A DNA stretch of 64,000 nucleotides. Source: Flavobacterium sp. AED (GTDB lineage Bacteria > Bacteroidota > Bacteroidia > Flavobacteriales > Flavobacteriaceae). The stretch covers positions 868,001 through 932,000 of the forward strand of contig NZ_JSYM01000001.1 in NCBI RefSeq assembly GCF_000812945.1, written 5' to 3'. The notes below the pieces were generated by a model. The model did not search any database, was not told where the DNA came from, and saw nothing but the letters and a program-made list of their open reading frames with translations. Shown here in pieces: positions 46,028-54,858 of this stretch (position 1 is its first letter; each line of letters begins with the position of its first letter). Both the position numbers and the translations under genes were made by a program.

Positions 46028-47233
46028 TTGAAAAATTTATCTTTTTTACATTCCGCTTTTATTTTTATTTTATTCCTTACAATTGCTTTTAATACTCAAA
46101 ACATGACAGCTCAAGGTTGTGTAGCCGTACGTCAAATGGGAGGACAAAACATGAACTCTTCTAATTCCTACGATCTAAATGAAGGTGAGTTCCAGGTTGG
46201 AACCAATTATCGCTATTTTCATTCTTGGAGACACTTTGTCGGTAAAGAAGAACAACCACAACGCCAATTAACTGGAGGTGGATTTGATGCAAATGGGAAT
46301 GAACGCGGTAATGCAGTAAATATCTATTCTCATGCAGTCGATTTAAATATATCTTACGGATTAACTGACCGTATCCAGTTGAATGCGACATTACCTTATG
46401 TAAATAATGAACGCTCTCAAGTACTAAAACAAACTACTCCGGTAAAAAACACCTATCGTTATAGTGTTTATGCTGATGGTATAGCTGATGCACGTTTAAG
46501 TGTAAACTATTGGGTTTTTGATCCTAAAACGGCAAAAAAAGGAAACCTTATGGTAGGATTAGGTGTGAAATTAAACACAGGTAGTCATGATCGAAGAGAT
46601 GATGCTCCACAAGCAGACGGAACTACCAAAAGTGTTGTAATGGACCAAGCTATTCAACCTGGTGATGGAGGTGTTGGTTTTTCAGTAGAATTACAAGCCT
46701 TTAGACAATTAACTGGGCGTCTTTATGGTTTTGCAAATGGATATTATTTATTTAATCCAAGAGAATCTAATGGCACTTTCAAATCAGCACCAAAAGCTGG
46801 ATTGGAAGGATATGAAATCTACGCTAGTCCAGACCAATATTTTGGCCGAGCTGGTTTTATGGCTGCTGTTGACAAAAAAGAAAATTTCACAGTATCATTA
46901 GCCGGAAGATTTGAGGGCATCCCTGCTTATGACGCTTTTGGTGGCCAAGTGGCATACCGTCGTCCTGGATATGTTATTGCTGTTGAATATGGCTTTTCGT
47001 ATCGCATAGGAAAACATGGTTTCAGTCTTTACATCCCTTACAATGTTGTAAAAAACCGTATTCAAAGCGCTGCTGATATTGCTTCTCAAGATTTACAAAA
47101 TTCAGTAATTACTGATCCAAGTAAATATGTACATGTTCAAGGTGATGCCGCTTTTGCTGATTACTCTATCAATGTTGGTTATTCGTATCGTTTCAATTTA
47201 AATAAAAAAATGACAATGTCAATGAAGCATTAA
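46028..47233 (+). CDS. Outer-membrane beta-barrel protein with a probable TTG start
   Basis: No ATG precedes the signal sequence; the first in-frame ATG (46103) falls inside it. Starting at TTG 46028 gives 401 residues with a classical signal peptide, MKNLSFLHSAFIFILFLTIA, ending near MTAQ. The mature part is rich in amphipathic strands (VDLNISYGLTDRIQLNATLPY, VNYWVFDPKTAKKGNLMVGLGVKLNTG) and ends in an aromatic/basic barrel terminus. The overall pattern is that of Phenol_MetA_deg-like outer-membrane proteins. It is followed by a second, shorter barrel of similar style and a haloperoxidase-like gene. The ligand is unknown. Confidence 0.78.
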   Translation: MKNLSFLHSAFIFILFLTIAFNTQNMTAQGCVAVRQMGGQNMNSSNSYDLNEGEFQVGTNYRYFHSWRHFVGKEEQPQRQLTGGGFDANGNERGNAVNIYSHAVDLNISYGLTDRIQLNATLPYVNNERSQVLKQTTPVKNTYRYSVYADGIADARLSVNYWVFDPKTAKKGNLMVGLGVKLNTGSHDRRDDAPQADGTTKSVVMDQAIQPGDGGVGFSVELQAFRQLTGRLYGFANGYYLFNPRESNGTFKSAPKAGLEGYEIYASPDQYFGRAGFMAAVDKKENFTVSLAGRFEGIPAYDAFGGQVAYRRPGYVIAVEYGFSYRIGKHGFSLYIPYNVVKNRIQSAADIASQDLQNSVITDPSKYVHVQGDAAFADYSINVGYSYRFNLNKKMTMSMKH

Positions 47234-47242
47234 TTTTAGATT

Positions 47243-47283
47243 AATAAATGAAGAGAATTAATTCTCTTCATTTATTCTTTTAG
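47243..47283 (+). terminator. Perfect 34-bp palindrome between the two barrel genes
   Basis: Bases 47243-47276 are a perfect palindrome centred on GAATTAATTC, beginning 9 bases after the stop codon and followed by CTTTTAG. It can form a very stable hairpin, so it probably acts as a terminator or 3'-end protector for the first barrel gene. Confidence 0.6.
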
Positions 47284-47341
47284 AAAAAATTGCAAACAAA
47301 AGATTACTAATGCCATTTCATAATTAAACCATTTTATTAAA

Positions 47342-48244
47342 ATGAAAAAATTTTACTTAAGTTGCTTATTATTAGCGCCTATTTTTATGAATGCTCAAAC
47401 AGATATTGACGGTATCATGATGAGTAAAAACAATTTTTGTGTTGGAGCAATATATCAATACAGTAGCTGGGATGAATATTGGGAAGGATCTCTTAAAAGA
47501 GAGAATCTAAATCTTGGCACGGTATCCACAAAATCAATTGGACTTATGGGAAATTATGGTATCTCAGATAAATTGAATGCTATTTTTAGTGTGCCGTATG
47601 TAGAAACAAATGCTTCTGCCGGAACCATGAAAGGTCAAAAAGGAATACAAGATCTTTCGCTTACGCTAAAATACATGCCTCTGGAGAAAACAGTTGGCCA
47701 GTCAACCTATTCCATTTATGCATTGGGAAGTTTTTCAACACCTCTATCCGATTATCCAGCTGACTATTTACCCTTAAGCCTTGGTTTACATAGCAAAACA
47801 GCTACATTGCGATTAATGGGAGATTATCAAAGAGGAAACTTCTTTGCTACATTATCTGGTGCTTATATAAAAAGAGCGAATATAACAATTGACAGAAATG
47901 CTTATTTAACTGACGAAATCCATTACACGAACGAAGTTGATATGCCTGATGCTATTTCAGTGAACTTTAGAGCTGGTTATCGTTCTAATAGATTAATTGC
48001 TGAGTTCATTATAGACAATTGGGTAACCCAATCTGGAGGATTTGACATTACAAAAAATAATATGCCTTTTCCAAGTAATACCATGAATGCACTAAAATAT
48101 GGTGTTAATTCAAAATATACATTTAAAAAAATACCTGAATTATCTCTTGTAGGCGGTTATAACTATGTTGTAGAAGGTAGAAACGTTGGAAAATCAGACA
48201 CCTTTTATGGTGGTTTGTTTTATGTGATTAATTTTAAAAAATAG
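47342..48244 (+). CDS. Outer-membrane beta-barrel protein (Phenol_MetA_deg-like)
   Basis: 300 residues with a signal peptide (residues 1-18, ending FMNAQ) and repeated amphipathic strands: SIGLMGNYGISDKLNAIFSVPYVET, LSLTLKYMPLEK and the C-terminal YTFKKIPELSLVGGYNYVVE. The 'SDKLNAIFSVPYV' strand matches the pattern of meta-pathway-type barrel proteins, as does the larger protein before it. Its stop is 9 bp before the haloperoxidase-like gene, so the two are cotranscribed. A channel or sensor role at the outer membrane is inferred. Confidence 0.8.
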   Translation: MKKFYLSCLLLAPIFMNAQTDIDGIMMSKNNFCVGAIYQYSSWDEYWEGSLKRENLNLGTVSTKSIGLMGNYGISDKLNAIFSVPYVETNASAGTMKGQKGIQDLSLTLKYMPLEKTVGQSTYSIYALGSFSTPLSDYPADYLPLSLGLHSKTATLRLMGDYQRGNFFATLSGAYIKRANITIDRNAYLTDEIHYTNEVDMPDAISVNFRAGYRSNRLIAEFIIDNWVTQSGGFDITKNNMPFPSNTMNALKYGVNSKYTFKKIPELSLVGGYNYVVEGRNVGKSDTFYGGLFYVINFKK

Positions 48245-48253
48245 CAAATCAAG

Positions 48254-49810
48254 ATGAAAAATAATATACAAAAAATAGCCTATACTACTCTTATAACTTT
48301 ATTTCTTGCCTGTACTTATTCGTGTAGTGATGATATTACTGAAAAAAACGAACAATTTCAAGCTTTAAATCCTACCAATACAGACGATGCAGCCGGAACT
48401 TGGAAAACTTTTTTATTAACAACTCCAAGCGAATTCCCACTTGATGCACCTGTTGCCACAAGTACACCAGCATACACAAGAGAAATCAATGAAATAAAAA
48501 GCTACCAAGTCAATATATCAGAAGATCAAAAAAGAATAATAAAATATTGGAGCGCTGGTGGCGTTTTACGCTGGAATGAAATCATGCGAACTTTAGTGGC
48601 AAGACACAACCGTCCTCCTTATCAAAATGAAGATGGAACCTATCCTGCACCATCAGCGGCGAATCCTTTTGCAAATCCGCAATTTCCATTTTCAAATCCA
48701 CCTTATGCAGCAAGAGCTTATGCCTATGTAAGTGCAGCCCAATATGATGCAATGGTTGCCACTTGGTATTATAAAAAACTATACAATAGAGCAGCTCCGT
48801 TTACTGTTGATGCAACATTACAAGTTTTAATTCCAAAAAGTCCTATGCCTTCTTATCCTTCAGAAGACGGTGTATTATCTGGTGTAACTGTTGAATTATT
48901 AAAACTATTGTTCCCAACTGAAATCGCATACATTGACGGAAAAGCGGAAGAACAAAAACTATATCGTATTATTAGCGGTGCTAATGTTCGAAGTGACGTA
49001 GAAGCCGGTATTATTTTAGGCAGAAAAATTGCTGCAAAATTTATTGCACGTGCCAGTACAGATGGGGCTGGAGCTGCAATTGGAACCCCAGCAATTTGGG
49101 CTCAATTAGAAACACAAACTGCGGCTACAGGAGAAACACCATGGAAGTCTTTGGATTTACCGGCAAGACCTCCAATGTTGCCTTTATTTGGAAAAGTAAA
49201 ATCATTTCTTATGACTCCTGAAATGGTTGTAGCGAGTCGTCCAGTGGCACCGCCTTCCACAAAATCAGAGCAATTTGCAAAAGAATTAGCTGAAATAAAA
49301 AATTATGGCAATAATCCATCAAGAAAAAACATGGAAATTGTTACTTTTTGGGCTGATGGTGTAGGAACTTATACACCACCTGGGCACTGGAATGCTATTG
49401 CATCAGCGTCATTTGTAGAACAAAATTATAGCGAAGTGCGATGGGCAAGAAATATGGCATTACTGAATATTGCCATGATGGATGCCGCCATTAGCTGTTG
49501 GGATGCTAAGTATACTTATTTTAATCCAAGACCATCACAAATGGATCCTTCTATAAAAACAATAACTGGAGTTCCTAATTTCCCTTCCTATGTATCGGGT
49601 CATTCTACTTTTAGTGGTGCTGCTTGTGTTGTTTTATCGCATTTTATTCCTGCAAAATCACAAATTTTTATAAATATGGCAAAAGAAGCATCTGATTCTA
49701 GAATGTTTGGCTGTATTCACTACAGAAGTGATTGTGAAAAAGGACTTGAATTAGGTGAAAAAGTAGGTGGCTTTGCCATTGCAAGAGCCGCTACAGACGG
49801 TGCTGAATAA
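48254..49810 (+). CDS. Vanadium-dependent haloperoxidase-like / PAP2-superfamily lipoprotein
   Basis: 518 residues with a lipoprotein-like signal (LACTYSCSDD, so periplasm-facing). The C-terminal third carries the three vanadate/phosphate-binding motifs: KYTYFNPRPSQ (Lys about 419, Arg about 426), PSYVSGHSTFSGA (SGH about 446-448) and SRMFGCIHYRSDCEKG (Arg about 482, His about 488). This is the arrangement of vanadium haloperoxidases and PAP2 phosphatases. The long N-terminal helical domain and the overall length favour the haloperoxidase branch. Whether it halogenates, oxidises or dephosphorylates cannot be decided. It shares an operon with an outer-membrane barrel gene. Confidence 0.87.
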   Translation: MKNNIQKIAYTTLITLFLACTYSCSDDITEKNEQFQALNPTNTDDAAGTWKTFLLTTPSEFPLDAPVATSTPAYTREINEIKSYQVNISEDQKRIIKYWSAGGVLRWNEIMRTLVARHNRPPYQNEDGTYPAPSAANPFANPQFPFSNPPYAARAYAYVSAAQYDAMVATWYYKKLYNRAAPFTVDATLQVLIPKSPMPSYPSEDGVLSGVTVELLKLLFPTEIAYIDGKAEEQKLYRIISGANVRSDVEAGIILGRKIAAKFIARASTDGAGAAIGTPAIWAQLETQTAATGETPWKSLDLPARPPMLPLFGKVKSFLMTPEMVVASRPVAPPSTKSEQFAKELAEIKNYGNNPSRKNMEIVTFWADGVGTYTPPGHWNAIASASFVEQNYSEVRWARNMALLNIAMMDAAISCWDAKYTYFNPRPSQMDPSIKTITGVPNFPSYVSGHSTFSGAACVVLSHFIPAKSQIFINMAKEASDSRMFGCIHYRSDCEKGLELGEKVGGFAIARAATDGAE

Positions 49811-49872
49811 TTTAAATAAATAAGTTGATACTTTGTTTTAATGGTTTGTTTTAATATTTCATTTTATCAACC

Positions 49873-49912
49873 AAAGCCTAACAGACGTTGGAAATCTGTT
49901 AGGCTTTTATTC
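49873..49912 (+). terminator. Terminator after the haloperoxidase-like gene
   Basis: A perfect 13-bp stem AAAGCCTAACAGA / TCTGTTAGGCTTT with a 9-base loop and a short T-rich tail. Confidence 0.85.
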
Positions 49913-49989
49913 TTTAACTATTCAAAATACAACAACAATCTTTTCTGATTTTCGAAAAACAGGAAATGCATACAACTAATAATTTCATT

Positions 49990-50457
49990 ATGAAACCAAC
50001 ATTCAACATCCTTTATTTTAGATTTAGCAAAAAAATGGAAAAACACAGTGTCAATATGATGCGAATATCTCTAGCCATTGTCTATGTCTGGTTTGGTGCA
50101 TTGAAAATTTTTGGAATGAGTCCTGCTGGTGATTTAGTAGAACAAACAGTTTATTGGTTTAAACCAGAAATATTTATTCCAATTCTAGGTGTTTGCGAAG
50201 TAATTATAGGACTTGGTTTGCTCATAAAACGATTCATTCCTTATACAATTATATTGTTATTGATGCATATGGCCGTTACATTTTTTCCAATTTTTATACT
50301 AAAAACAGTCTGTTTTGACGCTTTCCCCTACTGCCCTACTTTAGTTGGTCAATACATAATTAAAAATCTTATTTTAATTTCAGGAGCTCTTGTAATTGCA
50401 GCAAAATACAATGAAAAGTATTATACTGAAATGAATTCGAAACTAATTATAAAATAA
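49990..50457 (+). CDS. DoxX-like small membrane protein
   Basis: 155 residues from ATG 49990. An in-frame ATG at 49966 would add eight polar residues; the shorter form fits the usual length better. About four membrane helices are visible, with RISLAIVYVWFGALKIFGMSPAGDLV near the start and FIPILGVCEVIIGLGLLI in the middle, a DoxX/DoxD-like pattern. Two cysteines lie in KTVCFDAFPYCPT. DoxX-like proteins are often tied to redox or thiosulfate chemistry. It follows the haloperoxidase-like gene, past a terminator, so it has at least partly separate transcription. Confidence 0.75.
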   Translation: MKPTFNILYFRFSKKMEKHSVNMMRISLAIVYVWFGALKIFGMSPAGDLVEQTVYWFKPEIFIPILGVCEVIIGLGLLIKRFIPYTIILLLMHMAVTFFPIFILKTVCFDAFPYCPTLVGQYIIKNLILISGALVIAAKYNEKYYTEMNSKLIIK

Positions 50458-50548
50458 AAATTTGCTAAGCATAATCTAAGATTTCCTAATTTTATAATTA
50501 CAGCTAAAACAAATCGTAATTAATAAACGTGTTAATCAATAGAATTGG

Positions 50549-51091
50549 ATGAAACCTATAATTTATAAAAGAGCGTCAAGTCTAGACGAACTAGAACAAA
50601 TTAGAACACTACAATTACAAAATAGTTCTCAAAACATAACTTCTGAAGAAAAACTTCAAGAAGGATTTGTTACCGTACAACACACCATTGCCTTATTAGA
50701 ACAAATGAATTCAGCCTGTGCACATATCATTGCAAAAGACAATGATATCGTAGTAGGTTTTGCATTGGTAATGCTATCCAGCTTTAGAAACGAAATTGAG
50801 GTTCTTATACCCATGTTTGAAAGAATTGATGGATTAGTGCCCAAGGATAAAACATTCGTTGTAATGGGTCAAATTTGCGTAGATAAAAACTATAGAAAAC
50901 AAGGAATATTTCGAGGTCTTTATCATTTTTACAGAAAGGAGCTGCAACATGAATTTGATTATTTAATCTCCGAAGTTGCCACTATAAACCTTCGCTCAAT
51001 GCAAGCACACGAAGCCATTGGTTTCAAAACAATCGATAATTATGAAGAAGAGGATACAGTTTGGAATATAATTGCTTGGGATTGGACATAA
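50549..51091 (+). CDS. GNAT-family N-acetyltransferase
   Basis: 180 residues. The acetyl-CoA-binding motif A is MGQICVDKNYRKQGIFRGLY (about residues 107-126), with the preceding strand IVVGFALVML and the following INLRSMQAHEAIGFKTI (motif B). Such enzymes acetylate amines of small molecules or proteins; the substrate is unknown. It lies 91 bp after the DoxX-like gene and is convergent with atpC. Confidence 0.88.
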   Translation: MKPIIYKRASSLDELEQIRTLQLQNSSQNITSEEKLQEGFVTVQHTIALLEQMNSACAHIIAKDNDIVVGFALVMLSSFRNEIEVLIPMFERIDGLVPKDKTFVVMGQICVDKNYRKQGIFRGLYHFYRKELQHEFDYLISEVATINLRSMQAHEAIGFKTIDNYEEEDTVWNIIAWDWT

Positions 51092-51128
51092 AAAAAGCCT
51101 AACGATTAAGTTAGGCTTTAATTTTTTA
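51091..51128. terminator. Bidirectional terminator between the GNAT gene and atpC
   Basis: A perfect 10-bp stem AAAGCCTAAC / GTTAGGCTTT with a 6-base loop and T-rich tails on both strands, between convergent genes. Confidence 0.85.
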
Positions 51129-51142
51129 TAATCGAAATTACT

Positions 51143-51424
51143 TTAGTCCGCTAAAATAATAACTTTATTATCTTTCATTTCAATTGTTCCTGAAGTGATT
51201 GCTAGCGTATAATTTTGATCATCTAGCTTTGTGAATTTACTGGCTACTTCTTTTGCGAAAGCAAAATTAGAAGCTGTAATTTTCACAACACCTTTTCCTA
51301 AAATAGAAACGATTGGTGCGTGGTTATTCAAAATTTGAAAGCTTCCATCAACTCCTGGCAATGTAACCGAAGTCACTTCTGCTGAAAATAATTTTGCTTC
51401 TGGTGATACTATTTCTAAAATCAT
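51143..51424 (-). CDS. atpC: ATP synthase F1 epsilon subunit (short form)
   Basis: 93 residues covering only the N-terminal beta-sandwich (LEIVSPEAKLFSAEVTSVTLPGVDGSFQILNNHAPIVS). The C-terminal two-helix domain that inhibits the rotor in longer (about 130-residue) epsilon subunits is absent, as commonly seen in Bacteroidota. It is part of the F1 central stalk. It follows atpD across a 69-bp spacer containing a CAGT/ACTG repeat. The other ATP synthase genes are not in the window, in line with the split atpDC arrangement of this phylum. Confidence 0.95.
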   Translation of the reverse strand: MILEIVSPEAKLFSAEVTSVTLPGVDGSFQILNNHAPIVSILGKGVVKITASNFAFAKEVASKFTKLDDQNYTLAITSGTIEMKDNKVIILAD

Positions 51425-51431
51425 AGTTTTT

Positions 51432-51488
51432 AGTTTACAGTCTCAGTTTACAGTCACAGTACTGAATACTGCGACTGAATACTGAATC
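51432..51488. repeat. CAGT/ACTG imperfect palindromic repeat between atpD and atpC
   Basis: One arm is AGTTTACAGTC twice (51432-51442, 51445-51455), and the other is ACTGAATACTG twice (51461-51471, 51474-51484). Both have a 13-base period. The arms are roughly complementary, so the RNA can fold into an imperfect hairpin. It resembles dispersed CAGT-rich repeats I recall from Flavobacterium intergenic DNA. Confidence 0.45.
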
Positions 51489-51493
51489 CTAAT

Positions 51494-53008
<1,515 letters not shown>

Positions 53009-53089
53009 TTATGTATTTATTAAATAGCTATTTAGGTTTATGAAATAATACCAACCGAAACTTATCGATTAGACACTTTTTTCAGTGTG

Positions 53090-53119
53090 CAAAGATAATT
53101 TTTTAAAATATAAAATCAA
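53090..53119 (-). promoter_or_regulatory. atpD promoter (TTG-N19-TATCTTTG)
   Basis: On the minus strand TTG (53119-53117) is followed after 19 bases by TATCTTTG (53097-53090). The match and spacing agree with the rpsA promoter. The transcript start would be followed by a small ACACT/AGTGT hairpin near 53072-53087. Confidence 0.8.
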
Positions 53120-53210
53120 TATTTTTTTTTATAAAAAACAGCATAATTTTATCGCTTTGTTTTTAATGTCGTTTTAAAACACACAAAAACCTATTATTTA
53201 GATGAAAACA

Positions 53211-53246
53211 AAAAACCACCACGTCATAAAACGGGTGGTTTTTTTG
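53211..53246 (-). terminator. Terminator of the TonB receptor-SGNH operon
   Basis: A stem AAAACCACC / GGTGGTTTT with a loop of about 13 bases and T-run on the minus strand, 19 bases past the SGNH gene stop. Confidence 0.75.
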
Positions 53247-53264
53247 GCTTGACCAAAATCACGA

Positions 53265-54827
53265 TTATGGAATTATGGCCGGATATAATATTGGATAATG
53301 ACTCAAATCAACAGGTTTTAATGTTGAAGAATATTTAGCATTAATGGCCGCCGTAAATGCATTTGCAATTAATGCATAACCTCTTGGTCCTGGATGAACA
53401 CCATCAAGAGAAAACGCCCCACCAGTTACATAAGTAGAAGTAAGTGTAAAACTATTACTGACAATTCCTCCACTTGACAATTGAGTCATAATCACTTTCG
53501 TGTCAACAAAAGCCAATCCTTTAGCATCAGCAATTGCTTTTATGGTAACATTATAAGCATCAGTAGCAACTTTAACATCCGCAATTTCAGTTGGTATCAA
53601 TACATGCTTGTCTTGAAGCGGATATGTAATTCCAAATTTATTTAATGGCGATGGTGGTGCCATCCCTATACCGGAATCAAGAGCTGTAGGAGCTGCACCT
53701 ATTGCAGATTGAGTAGGCAAAAGTACTAAATCTGTAGCAGTAGCTTGTCTAGCTTGTCCAAAAACATTTCCATAAAAAGTCGCAGTAGCTAACCCCAAAC
53801 TAGGAGTAAAAGCCGCGGTTAATTGAGCAGACAAATTTGTTAAAGACTCATCTTTAATCAACATTGGATTAGCCGCCGTTGTAGAAAGAAGGTTAATCCT
53901 CTCTCCTGCTCCAAATGCTGTTAAAGCTTGTTTTAACGGTCCGTACAACTGAGCATTTAAAGCCGTTATAGTAGCTTGACCAACAGCTACATCGCCTCCT
54001 CCAAGAACTTTAGCCGTCAATGGATTGTAAGGGACAGTCGTGAAATAAGGAAGCGTACTTACATAAGGAAGATTTGCAACCACTCCTTTTGCTCCATTTG
54101 CCGTTAAATTAGTAACCAAACTTGAATAAACACTTGCAAAAACATTAGGATCGGTTATATCATTTCCACCATAAGTAGCTGGATTTAAATTTCCTGTTTG
54201 GTTTACACCAATTCCACCAGAAGTTGCATAACCTAAAACATCATTACCCCCAATCCACAATGAAAAGAAAGTAGGTGTTTGAACTAAAGCATCTGCCAAA
54301 ACGGTCGTCCCGGACGAAGTTGCAAATCTTGCAAAATAAGGATTTGCTTTACCCGTCGGAACTCCAGCAACATTTCCATATCCTGGCGCTACTAAATGAT
54401 AACTTTTTGCCCCTGGAACTCCTAAATTATTAAATGGTCCAGTAATCTTAGTACTCACTTCAGTCGTAGGTGTTCCACTAACCGGCACAGGTCCCGTACC
54501 GTTAAAATATAAACGAACTCCAGCAATTACATTTCCTCCCAACAACAATCCACCAAAATTATCTGATGTAAAAGGCGTTTTGAAGTCTCCTCCTCCAGCA
54601 GTAGCAAATTGCTGAGACACTATATTCACATAAGAACCTTCTTGCCCTTTTTTGAAAAGCGCACCGTCACTATATCCTGCAGCAAAAGAATCTCCTAATG
54701 CTACATATTTTGTAAAACTAGCCGTCCCTGAACTCACTGGCTCTTCAACAACAGTTGTATTATCATCATTATTACATGCTACAAAGCTTAAAGAAACCAA
54801 TAGTAGCCATTTGAAATTTTTTATCAT
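53265..54827 (-). CDS. SGNH/GDSL-family esterase, lipoprotein
   Basis: 520 residues with a lipoprotein signal (lipobox LSFVAC, then NNDDN). The block I GDSFAAGYSDG (Ser about 47), block III GGNDVLGY (about 195) and block V DGVHPGPRGYALIAN (Asp/His near the C-terminus) make a complete SGNH hydrolase catalytic set. Length is greater than most GDSL enzymes because of extra insertions between blocks III and V. It should hydrolyse lipid or carbohydrate esters outside the cytoplasm. It is 31 bp downstream of a TonB-dependent receptor gene, so hydrolysis is probably coupled to uptake of a released product. Confidence 0.9.
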   Translation of the reverse strand: MIKNFKWLLLVSLSFVACNNDDNTTVVEEPVSSGTASFTKYVALGDSFAAGYSDGALFKKGQEGSYVNIVSQQFATAGGGDFKTPFTSDNFGGLLLGGNVIAGVRLYFNGTGPVPVSGTPTTEVSTKITGPFNNLGVPGAKSYHLVAPGYGNVAGVPTGKANPYFARFATSSGTTVLADALVQTPTFFSLWIGGNDVLGYATSGGIGVNQTGNLNPATYGGNDITDPNVFASVYSSLVTNLTANGAKGVVANLPYVSTLPYFTTVPYNPLTAKVLGGGDVAVGQATITALNAQLYGPLKQALTAFGAGERINLLSTTAANPMLIKDESLTNLSAQLTAAFTPSLGLATATFYGNVFGQARQATATDLVLLPTQSAIGAAPTALDSGIGMAPPSPLNKFGITYPLQDKHVLIPTEIADVKVATDAYNVTIKAIADAKGLAFVDTKVIMTQLSSGGIVSNSFTLTSTYVTGGAFSLDGVHPGPRGYALIANAFTAAINAKYSSTLKPVDLSHYPILYPAIIP

Positions 54828-54858
54828 GGTTGTATTTTTTTTTAAATTAAAGCCTTAA

